DNA of 55,317 nt from positions 1 through 55,317 of the forward strand of contig DASQNC010000066.1 of the NCBI GenBank assembly GCA_035645145.1, in the 5' to 3' direction. Within the stretch, counting starts at the first letter, position 1. Every line of letters begins with the position of its first letter. Source of the stretch: Azospirillaceae bacterium (GTDB taxonomy: Bacteria > Pseudomonadota > Alphaproteobacteria > Azospirillales > Azospirillaceae). Under the pieces are notes generated by a model. It made no database searches. It saw nothing but the letters and a program-made list of their open reading frames with translations, and had not been told where the DNA came from. Positions 18,849-26,574 of the stretch are shown piece by piece. The translations under genes and the position numbers were made by a program.

Positions 18849-20000
18849 ATGGATGTCTCCCCGCGCCTCCCGCCGGCCGACGCCAACCACCCGTACCGCG
18901 TCATGGTGGTCGACGACTCGGCGGTCATCCGGGGCCTGCTCACACGGGCACTTGAAAGCGATCCCGGCATTGTCGTCGTGAGCTCGGTCGGCGACGGCCA
19001 GATGGCTGTGAACGCCCTGCAACGCCATGCCGTCGACGTGATCGTGCTCGACATCGAGATGCCGGTCATGGATGGACTGACCGCCATCCCCAAGCTGCTG
19101 GCCGTCGATCCCGCCGTCCGCATCATCATGGCTTCGACGCTGACGCTGCGAGGCGCCGAGGTCAGCCTGAAGGCCCTGCAGTTGGGTGCGGCCGATTATG
19201 TGCCGAAGCCGACGACCACGCGGGCAATCAGCGCGGCGGACGACTTCAAGCGCGACCTTGTGGAAAAGGTGAAGGCACTCGCCGTTTCCGCGCGCGCGTC
19301 CGGATCCGCCAAACGGCACGCCGGCTCGGCCGCGAGCCTGCGCACGACCACGCTGCCCGCGCCCAAGCTGCCCGCAGCCGCCAAGGTGGTCACGCTGCGA
19401 CCGCTGCCCAACCCCGTCAGCCGGCCGGATGTGATCGCGATCGGCAGCTCGACCGGCGGCCCGCAGGCGCTATTCACGGTGCTCGGCCACCTGAAGGGCG
19501 TTCCCCAGCCGATCCTCATCACCCAGCACATGCCGGCCACCTTCACGACCATCCTGGCCGAGCACATCCAGCGGCAATGCGGGCTGGTCTGCGCGGAGGC
19601 GAAGGACGGCGAACCTATTGCCGGGCAGCGTGCCTACGTCGCGCCGGGGGATTTCCACATGCTGGTCGCCAACCGCAACGGCCAGCCGGTGATCCAATTG
19701 ACCAAGGATCCGCCGGAGAATTTCTGCCGCCCAGCGGTCGACCCGATGTTGCGCTCGATCGTCCAGCACTATGGGCGCAGGGTCCTGGCGACGGTCCTCA
19801 CCGGCATGGGGCAGGATGGAATGCGGGGCTGCGAGGTCGTGGCGTCCGGCGGCGGGGTCGTGGTGGCCCAGGACGAAGCGTCGAGTGTCGTCTGGGGCAT
19901 GCCTGGGGCGGTTGCCACTGCCGGGCATGCCAATAAGGTTCTGCCTTTGACGGAGATCGGCCCGTACCTCCGGAAAGCGGCTCTTGGAGCCGTGGCATGA
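18849..20000 (+). CDS. cheB: Chemotaxis protein-glutamate methylesterase CheB
   Basis: 383 aa. N-terminal receiver about 15-135 with acid pair DD (22-23) and phospho-acceptor D68 (VLDIEMPVMDG). Then comes a linker, and the methylesterase domain about 192-378 with catalytic triad S201 (GSSTGG), H227 (QHMP) and D323 (GMGQDG). It removes methyl groups from chemoreceptors when phosphorylated by CheA. It overlaps cheR by 4 bp (ATGA at 19997-20000), so synthesis of the pair is coupled. The start at ATG 18849 has AGGA upstream. Confidence 0.97.
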   Translation: MDVSPRLPPADANHPYRVMVVDDSAVIRGLLTRALESDPGIVVVSSVGDGQMAVNALQRHAVDVIVLDIEMPVMDGLTAIPKLLAVDPAVRIIMASTLTLRGAEVSLKALQLGAADYVPKPTTTRAISAADDFKRDLVEKVKALAVSARASGSAKRHAGSAASLRTTTLPAPKLPAAAKVVTLRPLPNPVSRPDVIAIGSSTGGPQALFTVLGHLKGVPQPILITQHMPATFTTILAEHIQRQCGLVCAEAKDGEPIAGQRAYVAPGDFHMLVANRNGQPVIQLTKDPPENFCRPAVDPMLRSIVQHYGRRVLATVLTGMGQDGMRGCEVVASGGGVVVAQDEASSVVWGMPGAVATAGHANKVLPLTEIGPYLRKAALGAVA

Positions 20001-20824
20001 GGCCGGAGGATTTCGAGCTGTTCGCGACGCTGCTTCGGCAGCGTTCCGGCCTCGTGGTGACCCCGGACAAGGCCTACCTGCTCGAATCGCGGTTGATGCC
20101 GATCGCCCGCAGGCAGAACCTGAAGGGGCTCGAGGAATTGGCTCAGGCCATAAGGGCCCGGCGCGACGAGGCGCTCCTGAGGGATATCACGGAGGCCATG
20201 ACGACCAACGAGTCGTCGTTCTTCCGGGACCAGAAGCCGTTCGACCAGTTCCGCACACTGGTGTTGCCGGCGCTGTTGCAGGCCCGTGCCAGCCGGCGCC
20301 ACATTCGGATCTGGTCTGCGGCCTGCTCCAGCGGCCAGGAGGCCTATTCGCTGGCGATGCTGCTGATGGAGGAAAAGGCCAAACTCGCCGGCTGGCGCAT
20401 CGAGATCGTGGGCACCGATCTCTCCACCGAGATGGTCGAACGGGCGCGTTCCGGAATTTACACCCAGTTCGAAGTTCAGCGCGGCCTGCCGATCACCCTC
20501 CTGGTCAAGCATTTCAAACAGGTCGGGGATAAGTGGCAGGTCTCACAGGATCTGCGGAACATGGTCCAGTTCCGTGAATACAATCTGCTGACCGATCTGT
20601 CCCCTCTCGGCCAGTTCGATGTTGTGTTCTGCCGCAACGTGCTGATCTATTTCGACCAGCCAACCAAGGCGAAGGTGCTGGAAGCCATTGCCCGGCAGAT
20701 GCCGCACGATGGCGTCCTGTATCTGGGCGGTGCGGAGACGGTTCTGGGGATCACCGAGCGCTTCAAGCCCATGGACGGGCAGCGGGGCCTCTACCAATTG
20801 GCAACGGCCGCCGCGACTGGTTGA
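19997..20824 (+). CDS. cheR: Chemotaxis protein methyltransferase CheR
   Basis: 275 aa SAM-dependent glutamate methyltransferase acting on chemoreceptors. The N-terminal helical domain (about 1-75) contains the conserved MTTNESSFFRD segment. The SAM-binding motif is WSAACSSGQEAYSLAM, followed by IVGTDLS and CRNVLIYFD. No C-terminal TPR is attached. It is the last gene of the che operon. Two hairpins follow it and it faces ctrA. No chemoreceptor gene is in the window. Confidence 0.97.
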   Translation: MRPEDFELFATLLRQRSGLVVTPDKAYLLESRLMPIARRQNLKGLEELAQAIRARRDEALLRDITEAMTTNESSFFRDQKPFDQFRTLVLPALLQARASRRHIRIWSAACSSGQEAYSLAMLLMEEKAKLAGWRIEIVGTDLSTEMVERARSGIYTQFEVQRGLPITLLVKHFKQVGDKWQVSQDLRNMVQFREYNLLTDLSPLGQFDVVFCRNVLIYFDQPTKAKVLEAIARQMPHDGVLYLGGAETVLGITERFKPMDGQRGLYQLATAAATG

Positions 20825-20852
20825 TGGTTGGCCAGGATGCCGCATGACTGTT

Positions 20853-20880
20853 CCCCCTCGAAGGGAGGGGGCTTTCCCTT
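20853..20880 (+). terminator. Candidate terminator after cheR
   Basis: CCCCCTC (20853-20859) pairs with GAGGGGG (20865-20871), followed by CTTTCCCTT. It is a short stem with a pyrimidine tract in the right place to end the che operon. Confidence 0.5.
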
Positions 20881-20887
20881 ACGGCAG

Positions 20888-20918
20888 ACGCCGCCGGGGC
20901 AGCGTGCGCCGGCGGCGT
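20888..20918 (+). terminator. Second hairpin after cheR
   Basis: ACGCCGCCGG (20888-20897) pairs perfectly with CCGGCGGCGT (20909-20918). The 10-bp stem is strong but has no T-run. It may back up the preceding terminator. Confidence 0.45.
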
Positions 20919-20983
20919 GGAGCCCGGCCCGATCCGCAGTGGACCGGGGGCGGCCGTGCTCGAAGTGTTTGCCAGCCAAGTCA

Positions 20984-21021
20984 AATTGACCGGTCAGGTG
21001 CTTCCGCCCGACCGGTCAATT
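20984..21021. terminator. Symmetrical inverted repeat between cheR and ctrA
   Basis: AATTGACCGGTC (20984-20995) and GACCGGTCAATT (21010-21021) form a perfect 12-bp stem with a 14-nt loop, 4 bp past the ctrA stop. It probably terminates ctrA and could act in both directions. Each arm also holds the palindrome GACCGGTC, and the two copies lie 22 bp apart, so a protein-binding role is an alternative. Confidence 0.5.
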
Positions 21022-21025
21022 GCGC

Positions 21026-21751
21026 CTATCCGGCACTGACCTTCCGCGGCTGTTCGGGCGCCGTGTCCGATGCCTCGTTTGGATCGCGTAGCACGTAGCC
21101 GCGGCCCCAGACGGTTTCAATGTAGTTTTCGCCGCCGGTCGCTGTGGTGAGCTTCTTGCGAAGCTTGCACACGAAAACGTCGATGATCTTGAGCTCCGGC
21201 TCGTCCATGCCGCCGTAGAGATGGTTCAGGAACATCTCCTTGGTCAGCGTCGTGCCCTTGCGCAGGGATAGGAGTTCGAGGATCCCGTATTCCTTGCCTG
21301 TGAGGTGAAGCGGCCGGCCCTCCACGTCCACCGTGCGTGCATCGAGGTTCACCACCAGCTTGCCGGTGCGAATGACGCTTTGGGCGTGACCCTTGCTGCG
21401 GCGGATGATGGCCTGGATCCGGGCGACCAATTCACGCTTGTCGAACGGCTTGGTCAGGTAATCGTCCGCGCCGAATCCCAAGCCCTTCAGCTTCGCGTCC
21501 AGTTCGGTCAGCCCGGACAGGATCAGGATGGGCGTTTCGACTCTGGCGGCCCGCAGGCGGCGCAAAACCTCGTAGCCGTCGATGTCCGGCAGCATCAAGT
21601 CCAGGATGATAATGTCGTAGTCATAGATCTTGCCGATCTCAAGCCCGTCTTCCCCGAGCTCCGTGACGTCGACAATAAATCCTTCGGACTTGAGCATCAG
21701 CTCGACGCTCTTCGCCAGCGACGGATCGTCCTCGACCAGAAGAACACGCAT
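21026..21751 (-). CDS. ctrA: Cell-cycle master response regulator CtrA
   Basis: 241 aa OmpR-type regulator. Receiver 1-118 with acid pair DD (8-9), phospho-acceptor D51 ([13 protein letters not shown]) and K103 (LTKPFDK); the DNA-binding winged helix is about 125-225 with [32 protein letters not shown], which is characteristic of CtrA. The C-terminal tail ends VSAG and not in the two alanines that serve as a degradation signal in Caulobacter CtrA. In motile Rhodospirillales CtrA often controls flagella and chemotaxis rather than viability (established for the group; inference here). It is divergent from fliI. Confidence 0.97.
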   Translation of the reverse strand: MRVLLVEDDPSLAKSVELMLKSEGFIVDVTELGEDGLEIGKIYDYDIIILDLMLPDIDGYEVLRRLRAARVETPILILSGLTELDAKLKGLGFGADDYLTKPFDKRELVARIQAIIRRSKGHAQSVIRTGKLVVNLDARTVDVEGRPLHLTGKEYGILELLSLRKGTTLTKEMFLNHLYGGMDEPELKIIDVFVCKLRKKLTTATGGENYIETVWGRGYVLRDPNEASDTAPEQPRKVSAG

Positions 21752-21924
21752 CCTCGATCTCCGAAACTCGCGAGGCTAAGTCGCTAAGGTTTTCTCAAAA
21801 TATTTACCGGATAACCATACCTTCGTTCCACCGCCTGCCCCGGTTTCGCCACAGCTGGGGCGCCGGTGGACGCAGGCGGCGTTGTCCTGGCACAATCGTT
21901 AACACATCCGCTTAGGATTTTGCG
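21752..21924. promoter_or_regulatory. Divergent ctrA-fliI intergenic region
   Basis: These 173 bp must carry both promoters. I see a GTTAAC (21898-21903), a possible CtrA half-site, 22 bp before fliI. It directly follows TGGCAC (21888-21893), which resembles a sigma-54 -24 element but lacks the -12 GC at the right spacing. I could not place a full CtrA box or a confident promoter. Confidence 0.35.
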
Positions 21925-23259
21925 ATGACCAACGGCGCTGCGGCCCTCCTAGACGCAATTTCTTCTATTCCGGTCACACGGATGACCGGCCGGGTCGCTG
22001 CGGTCCAAGGCCTTATGGTTGAGGTGTCCGGCATCGAACGCTTCCTGGCGGTCGGTGGGCGATGCAACATCCACGCTCGCGACGGGAGGATCGTGCCTTG
22101 CGAGGTGGTCGGATCGCGTAAGGATCGGGCACTCCTCATGCCGTTCGGCAACCTTGAAGGCGTGGGAGTTGGGTGCTTCGCGGAAGCGGTAGAGGGGCGC
22201 CCGTCAATACGCCCGTCGCACGCGTGGCTCGGGCGTGTTGTTAACGCTTTGGGCGAGCCGGTCGATGGCAAGGGGCCCCTGGTTGGCGGGCACATGCCCG
22301 TCCCCATTCGCAACAACCCACCATCGGCCCACGCCCGCAAGCGGGTCGGCAGCAAGATCGATCTGGGGGTGCGGGCGCTGAACACGTTCCTGACCTGCTG
22401 CCGCGGGCAACGCATGGGCATTTTCGCGGGATCGGGCGTCGGCAAATCGGTGCTGATGTCCATGCTGGCCCGGTACACTTCGGCCGACGTCAGTGTCGTC
22501 GGCCTGATCGGGGAGCGTGGGCGCGAGGTTCAGGAGTTCCTGGAGGAGGATCTGGGCGAGGAGGGATTGAAGCGGGCCGTCGTCGTCGTCGCAACCTCCG
22601 ACGAGGCCCCGCTGATGCGGCGGCAGGCGGCCTACCTCACCTTGTCCATTGCCGAGTATTTCCGCGATTCGGGACAGGATGTGCTGTGCCTGATGGACAG
22701 CGTCACTCGATTCGCCATGGCCCAACGCGAGATCGGATTGTCGGCCGGTGAGCCGCCGACCACCAAGGGATACCCGCCGACGGTTTTCGCGGAGCTGCCA
22801 CGGCTGCTGGAGCGGGCGGGTCCGGGCACGGACGAGGGCTCGATCACCGGCCTGTTCACCGTGCTGGTGGACGGTGACGACCACAACGAGCCGATTGCCG
22901 ACGCGGTTCGCGGCATCCTGGATGGCCATATCGTGATGGAGCGGAAGATCGCGGAGCGTGGCCGCTATCCGGCGATCAATCTCCTGAAATCGGTGTCGCG
23001 CACCATGCCCGGCTGCAATAGCGACGCGGAGAATGGCTTGGTGCGCAAGGCCCGACAGCTTCTGTCCACCTACGAGGACATGGCGGAACTGATCCGGCTG
23101 GGCGCCTACCGGCGGGGCAGCGATCCGCAGGTGGACGAGGCCATCCATTACCAGCCGGAGCTTGAGGCGTTCCTGAACCAGGGTAAGCGCGAACACACCG
23201 ATCTGAGTGGCGGTTACGCCGAACTCGCCCGCATCCTTGGCGTGGAATGGCCACAATGA
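21925..23259 (+). CDS. fliI: Flagellum-specific ATPase FliI
   Basis: 444 aa export ATPase related to F1-beta. Walker A is GSGVGKS (169-175), followed by [19 protein letters not shown], the Walker B region [20 protein letters not shown] and the type-III-specific [25 protein letters not shown]. The C-terminal domain ends GVEWPQ. With FliH and FliJ it unloads and energises export substrates at the FlhA/FlhB gate. It is first in a short fliI-fliJ transcript and divergent from ctrA. It has a weak ribosome site (AGGA). Confidence 0.97.
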   Translation: MTNGAAALLDAISSIPVTRMTGRVAAVQGLMVEVSGIERFLAVGGRCNIHARDGRIVPCEVVGSRKDRALLMPFGNLEGVGVGCFAEAVEGRPSIRPSHAWLGRVVNALGEPVDGKGPLVGGHMPVPIRNNPPSAHARKRVGSKIDLGVRALNTFLTCCRGQRMGIFAGSGVGKSVLMSMLARYTSADVSVVGLIGERGREVQEFLEEDLGEEGLKRAVVVVATSDEAPLMRRQAAYLTLSIAEYFRDSGQDVLCLMDSVTRFAMAQREIGLSAGEPPTTKGYPPTVFAELPRLLERAGPGTDEGSITGLFTVLVDGDDHNEPIADAVRGILDGHIVMERKIAERGRYPAINLLKSVSRTMPGCNSDAENGLVRKARQLLSTYEDMAELIRLGAYRRGSDPQVDEAIHYQPELEAFLNQGKREHTDLSGGYAELARILGVEWPQ

Positions 23260-23302
23260 TCCCGTTCCGGGGGGGCGTCTCCTTTGATGGGGACGGATTG
23301 CC

Positions 23303-23728
23303 TTGAGCAACCTGCGTCCCCTGATCCGGCTCGCGAAGTTCGAATTGGACGAGAAGCGCCGCCAACTGGCGGAGCTGCACGCGGAATCCGACCGGCTCCA
23401 CCGAGCCGTGGTGGATCTCGATGCCGAGGTGGAGCGGGAACGCGAAGCGGCCGACCAGTCGCAGATCGCGGCGGCCGCTTTCGGTCCTTACCTCAAACGC
23501 GCTCGCGCCCAGCGCCAGGCGCTGCTCAACAGCCTCGCACAATTGGAAGCCCGGATCGCCGCGATGGCCGACGAATTGGCCGAGGCGTTCCTGGAGCTGA
23601 AACGTTACGAACTGGTGCAGGAGGCCCGCGTTCAGGCCGCCAAGGCGGAATGGGCGCGGAAGGAAACCGTCTTTCTGGACGAGGCGGGGGCGGTCGGCCA
23701 CCGCCGCAAGCAACAAGGTGCAGGCTGA
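23303..23728 (+). CDS. fliJ: Flagellar export chaperone FliJ
   Basis: 141 aa, almost entirely predicted alpha-helix with heptad-like Leu/Ala spacing from about 8 to 120 (LAKFELDEKRRQLAELHAESDRL), as expected for the FliJ coiled coil that inserts into the FliI ring. It starts at TTG 23303; ATG codons just upstream are in another frame. GGGGAC lies 11 bp before it. Sequence conservation in FliJ is low, so the call rests on size, coiled coil and position directly after fliI. It is convergent with the FliK-like gene (25 bp apart). Confidence 0.9.
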   Translation: MSNLRPLIRLAKFELDEKRRQLAELHAESDRLHRAVVDLDAEVEREREAADQSQIAAAAFGPYLKRARAQRQALLNSLAQLEARIAAMADELAEAFLELKRYELVQEARVQAAKAEWARKETVFLDEAGAVGHRRKQQGAG

Positions 23729-23753
23729 GAGTGGACGGCCTGCCCCGGGCTCA

Positions 23754-25580
23754 TCAGGCGATCACGCCCCGATGGGTCCGGGCCGCATCCGGTCCCAAGG
23801 GAATCCACCCGCTGTCGGCGCCCGACCGGAACGAAAGCTGGCCGAGATAGCGGATTTCCGCCAGTGCCTCGTCGTAGATGTCCGTAAGCTCGGTGCGCAT
23901 TCGGCCCGGCAGCGGATCGCGTGTCCGTAGCATCATGTCGAGCCGGCGTGCGCTCGGACGCACGAAGCCGTCCAACTGAAGCGGGCCAAGGCGGCTCAAA
24001 GTGACGTCCACCAGGAACCGGGTCCCGCCGCCCTTGCGCTTCCGGCCGCCGTCCTCGTCGTCGTCATCGTCCTTCCGCTTCACGCGGATGGTGGCCTGCT
24101 CCAGTTCGCCGTTGTTGGCGATGGGGACGGGAAAGCTGCGCCACTCGACGGCTGCCTCGGCTTGGCGCTGCATCGACCTCACATCTTCGCCCAGGCGGTC
24201 CAGCAGGTCGCCGCGGCCCACCTGCTCCAGCGCCTGCGCCGCGCGTTCGCCCAACCAGGCGCGCGGATCGATTCCGCTGCGGGCAATGCCCATGAACAGG
24301 GCGATGCCGGCCGCCATTCGCCCGTTCGGATGCGCAAGCAGGGCGTTGGAGAACGTCCGCGCCGCCTGCGGATCCGCGTTCTGCAAGGTGGACAAGGCCT
24401 GCTTCAGTGCCGGCCACTCGGTGCCCGCGACCGGGTCGAAGGCCGCCGGCGCCATTGTGGGCGCCGGCGCCGCGCCTTCAAGCCGGACCCGCGTACCGGG
24501 GGGCAGATCCGCCACGGCCTGCAGGACGAGGAGCGTCCGGCCGGCCGTCAGAATCGGCTGGCCGCCACTGGTCGTTCCGGACACGACCGCCGTAAGGCGG
24601 CGTCCCGTTGCGTCCGCGGCCCCCATGCCTGGATCGTGTCGGCCGGGTGCCTCCTGCGGGGCCTGGTCGGGCGGGGTGACCTCGACGATCCGGACCTGGC
24701 CGGTGCTGACGGGCAGCGCCGGGACTCCCGGCAACGGCTGGGGGAATTGCGCGGGCGGCGCGGCTCCGCCGGTCGGACTTGCGGCCGGCCCGGGTGGGGC
24801 AGTCTGGGCTTGGCTGGTCGGCGATGGGGGCACGCCCGGTGCGGTGGGGGCTCCCGGCAGGACGCTTCCGGTTGGCGGGCCGGCAAAGGCCGGCGGCCCT
24901 GCGGGAAATCCGGTGACGGGCGCTTGGCCCGTGGGCGCCTGACCCATGGCGGCTTGGCCGCCCGGCGCCTGTCCGGCGGGCAATTGATGACCGAGGCCCG
25001 TCTGGCCCATCGGTGCCTGTCCCGCACCGGGGTGTCCGGCAACTCCGGGAGCCGGAACGGCAGGCATCGGCAAACCCGGAACGGGAAGGGGCTGGGTCGG
25101 CTGGGGTGGGGCGGGAAAAACCTGGGCCGGAACCGTCATTCCGACAACCAGCTTCGGCAGGGTCGGGAGCGGAAGTGGCGTCGTCGCGGCCGGGGGCTGG
25201 GTGGTGGGGACCTGGGGAACTGGTGCCTGGGGGACGGGGGCCTGCGCCGCGGGGGGCTGTCCCTGGGGCAGCAGCAGGACGGTGGCCGGTGGGTTGCCGG
25301 CCGGCACTTGGACCGTCACGGGACCCGGCGGGACCGGCGCTGGGCTGCGAACGGTTACCTCGCCCATTTGGGTGCGGATCCGCACCAGGGTCTCAAGAGC
25401 AGCGGTCTTCTGGGAGTCGACCACCGTGCCCTGGACCACCACCGGTCGTGCCACGTCCCGCAACCGTTCCGGTAAATGTTCGGGGGTGGCCGGGGTCGGC
25501 TGGGCGTCCCCGTCGGGGGCGGGCTGGGCCGGCTGTGCGGGTGGGGTGGGTTGCGGGGGCGGAGGGGTGATGCCGGTCAC
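23754..25580 (-). CDS. Proline-rich FliK-like flagellar protein beside flhF
   Basis: 608 aa from GTG 25580, which overlaps the flhF stop as GTGA (25577-25580). A much longer frame upstream is antisense of flhF and is rejected. Residues about 1-330 are Pro/Gln/Ala/Gly-rich, with many APVPQ, GQAP and TPP repeats. Residues about 345-608 are ordered. They include a helical part (WPALKQALSTLQNADPQAARTF) and a C-terminal block (FLVDVTLSRLGPLQLDGFV) that reads like the FliK hook-length domain, interrupted by an acidic/basic insert KRKDDDDDEDGGRKRK. A separate, more standard FliK is at 35397-36776, so this is probably a paralogue or another export-linked protein. Confidence 0.8.
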   Translation of the reverse strand: MTGITPPPPQPTPPAQPAQPAPDGDAQPTPATPEHLPERLRDVARPVVVQGTVVDSQKTAALETLVRIRTQMGEVTVRSPAPVPPGPVTVQVPAGNPPATVLLLPQGQPPAAQAPVPQAPVPQVPTTQPPAATTPLPLPTLPKLVVGMTVPAQVFPAPPQPTQPLPVPGLPMPAVPAPGVAGHPGAGQAPMGQTGLGHQLPAGQAPGGQAAMGQAPTGQAPVTGFPAGPPAFAGPPTGSVLPGAPTAPGVPPSPTSQAQTAPPGPAASPTGGAAPPAQFPQPLPGVPALPVSTGQVRIVEVTPPDQAPQEAPGRHDPGMGAADATGRRLTAVVSGTTSGGQPILTAGRTLLVLQAVADLPPGTRVRLEGAAPAPTMAPAAFDPVAGTEWPALKQALSTLQNADPQAARTFSNALLAHPNGRMAAGIALFMGIARSGIDPRAWLGERAAQALEQVGRGDLLDRLGEDVRSMQRQAEAAVEWRSFPVPIANNGELEQATIRVKRKDDDDDEDGGRKRKGGGTRFLVDVTLSRLGPLQLDGFVRPSARRLDMMLRTRDPLPGRMRTELTDIYDEALAEIRYLGQLSFRSGADSGWIPLGPDAARTHRGVIA

Positions 25581-26554
25581 GGCAGGTTCCCGGGCCTGTT
25601 CGGGTGCGAGAGGATCAGTGCGGCCAGGGCACCGGGGCTCAACTGTTGCAGCCCGTCGTGAACCCGCGCCGTTGTGCTCAGGCCGCAGAATGCCAGATTG
25701 ACTCCGCCGGCCGCGGCCAGCAGGCCGCCGAAGCGGCGGCTGATGTCGGTCCGGGTGGGAAGCAGTCGCTTCGCTCCCAACTTGCGGAACCGCTGTGCAA
25801 TCTCGACGGCCTCGGTTGCGTCGCCACCCGCCGGCAGCACCAGAACCGGTTCGATGGGAACCGCGCGCAGATAACCGGCCAGTTCCTCCATGTCCGAATC
25901 GTCGAAGGGGTTCCGGCCCGCGGTGTCGATCCAGACCTGGTCGCAGTCCTTGTGCACCGAAAGGGCGCCGGCCAGCGAGGCCGCATCCTCGACGGTGATC
26001 AGTTTCGTCTGCAGAAGGCGTGCGAAACCGGACAACTGCTCCACGCCGCCGGCCCGCACCGTGTCGGTGGTGATAAGCCCCACCGTCCTGTTGCCCATCA
26101 CCGCCCGTGCGCACAGCTTGGCGATGCTCAGTGTCTTGCCCACCCCGGGTGGGCCGACGAGGGCCATGGCCGTGGGGATGCGGCCCTCGGGCAGGGGATC
26201 GAAGCGGAACACGGTTGCGAGTGCGGCCGCGAGGGCAACCTGTGCCTCGTCGGCGTTCAGCCGCTCCATCGCGTCCAGAAGGCGTTCGATGATCTCCGGT
26301 GTGATGCCGGTGCGCCGCAGCGCGTCCTTGACCTCGTCCGCCACATGCTCCGGGACGCCCATGATCGGTTCCACCGCCTCCGGGGTGGCGGGACGCCGCT
26401 CGGGAGGCATGGCACCGTCTTCGACCGCGGCGGTGACGCGGACGCCGTCGGGTTCCTCGCGTGTGGAGATGATGACCGCATCGTCGCCCAGGGCCTCGCG
26501 CACCAAGCGGATGGCTTCGGCCATGGATGGCGCCTGGAAGCTCTTAAGGCGCAT
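25577..26554 (-). CDS. flhF: Flagellar biosynthesis GTPase FlhF
   Basis: 325 aa SRP-family GTPase that sets the site or number of flagella. A short N-terminal B domain (1-50) opens with MRLKSFQAPSMAEAIRLVREALG. The NG domain has a P-loop GPPGVGKT (134-141), then TTDTVRAGGVEQL, DTAGRNPFDD and the C-terminal GLSTTARVHDGLQQL. The middle linker is short, so it is smaller than enteric FlhF. Its usual partner FlhG/FleN is not in the window. It lies between flhA and the FliK-like gene and is coupled to the latter by GTGA. Confidence 0.94.
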   Translation of the reverse strand: MRLKSFQAPSMAEAIRLVREALGDDAVIISTREEPDGVRVTAAVEDGAMPPERRPATPEAVEPIMGVPEHVADEVKDALRRTGITPEIIERLLDAMERLNADEAQVALAAALATVFRFDPLPEGRIPTAMALVGPPGVGKTLSIAKLCARAVMGNRTVGLITTDTVRAGGVEQLSGFARLLQTKLITVEDAASLAGALSVHKDCDQVWIDTAGRNPFDDSDMEELAGYLRAVPIEPVLVLPAGGDATEAVEIAQRFRKLGAKRLLPTRTDISRRFGGLLAAAGGVNLAFCGLSTTARVHDGLQQLSPGALAALILSHPNRPGNLP

Positions 26555-26574
26555 GGATCATCCAACTCCCACCA

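Noticed and set aside
21888-21903. TGGCAC followed by GTTAAC before fliI as a sigma-54 promoter
   Set aside because: The -12 position has AA instead of GC, which is essential. It may be a CtrA half-site instead.
23754-26114. A 786-codon frame joining FlhF antisense and the FliK-like protein
   Set aside because: The upstream part lies antisense in phase to flhF and has no FliK features. The GTG overlapping the flhF stop is a better start.
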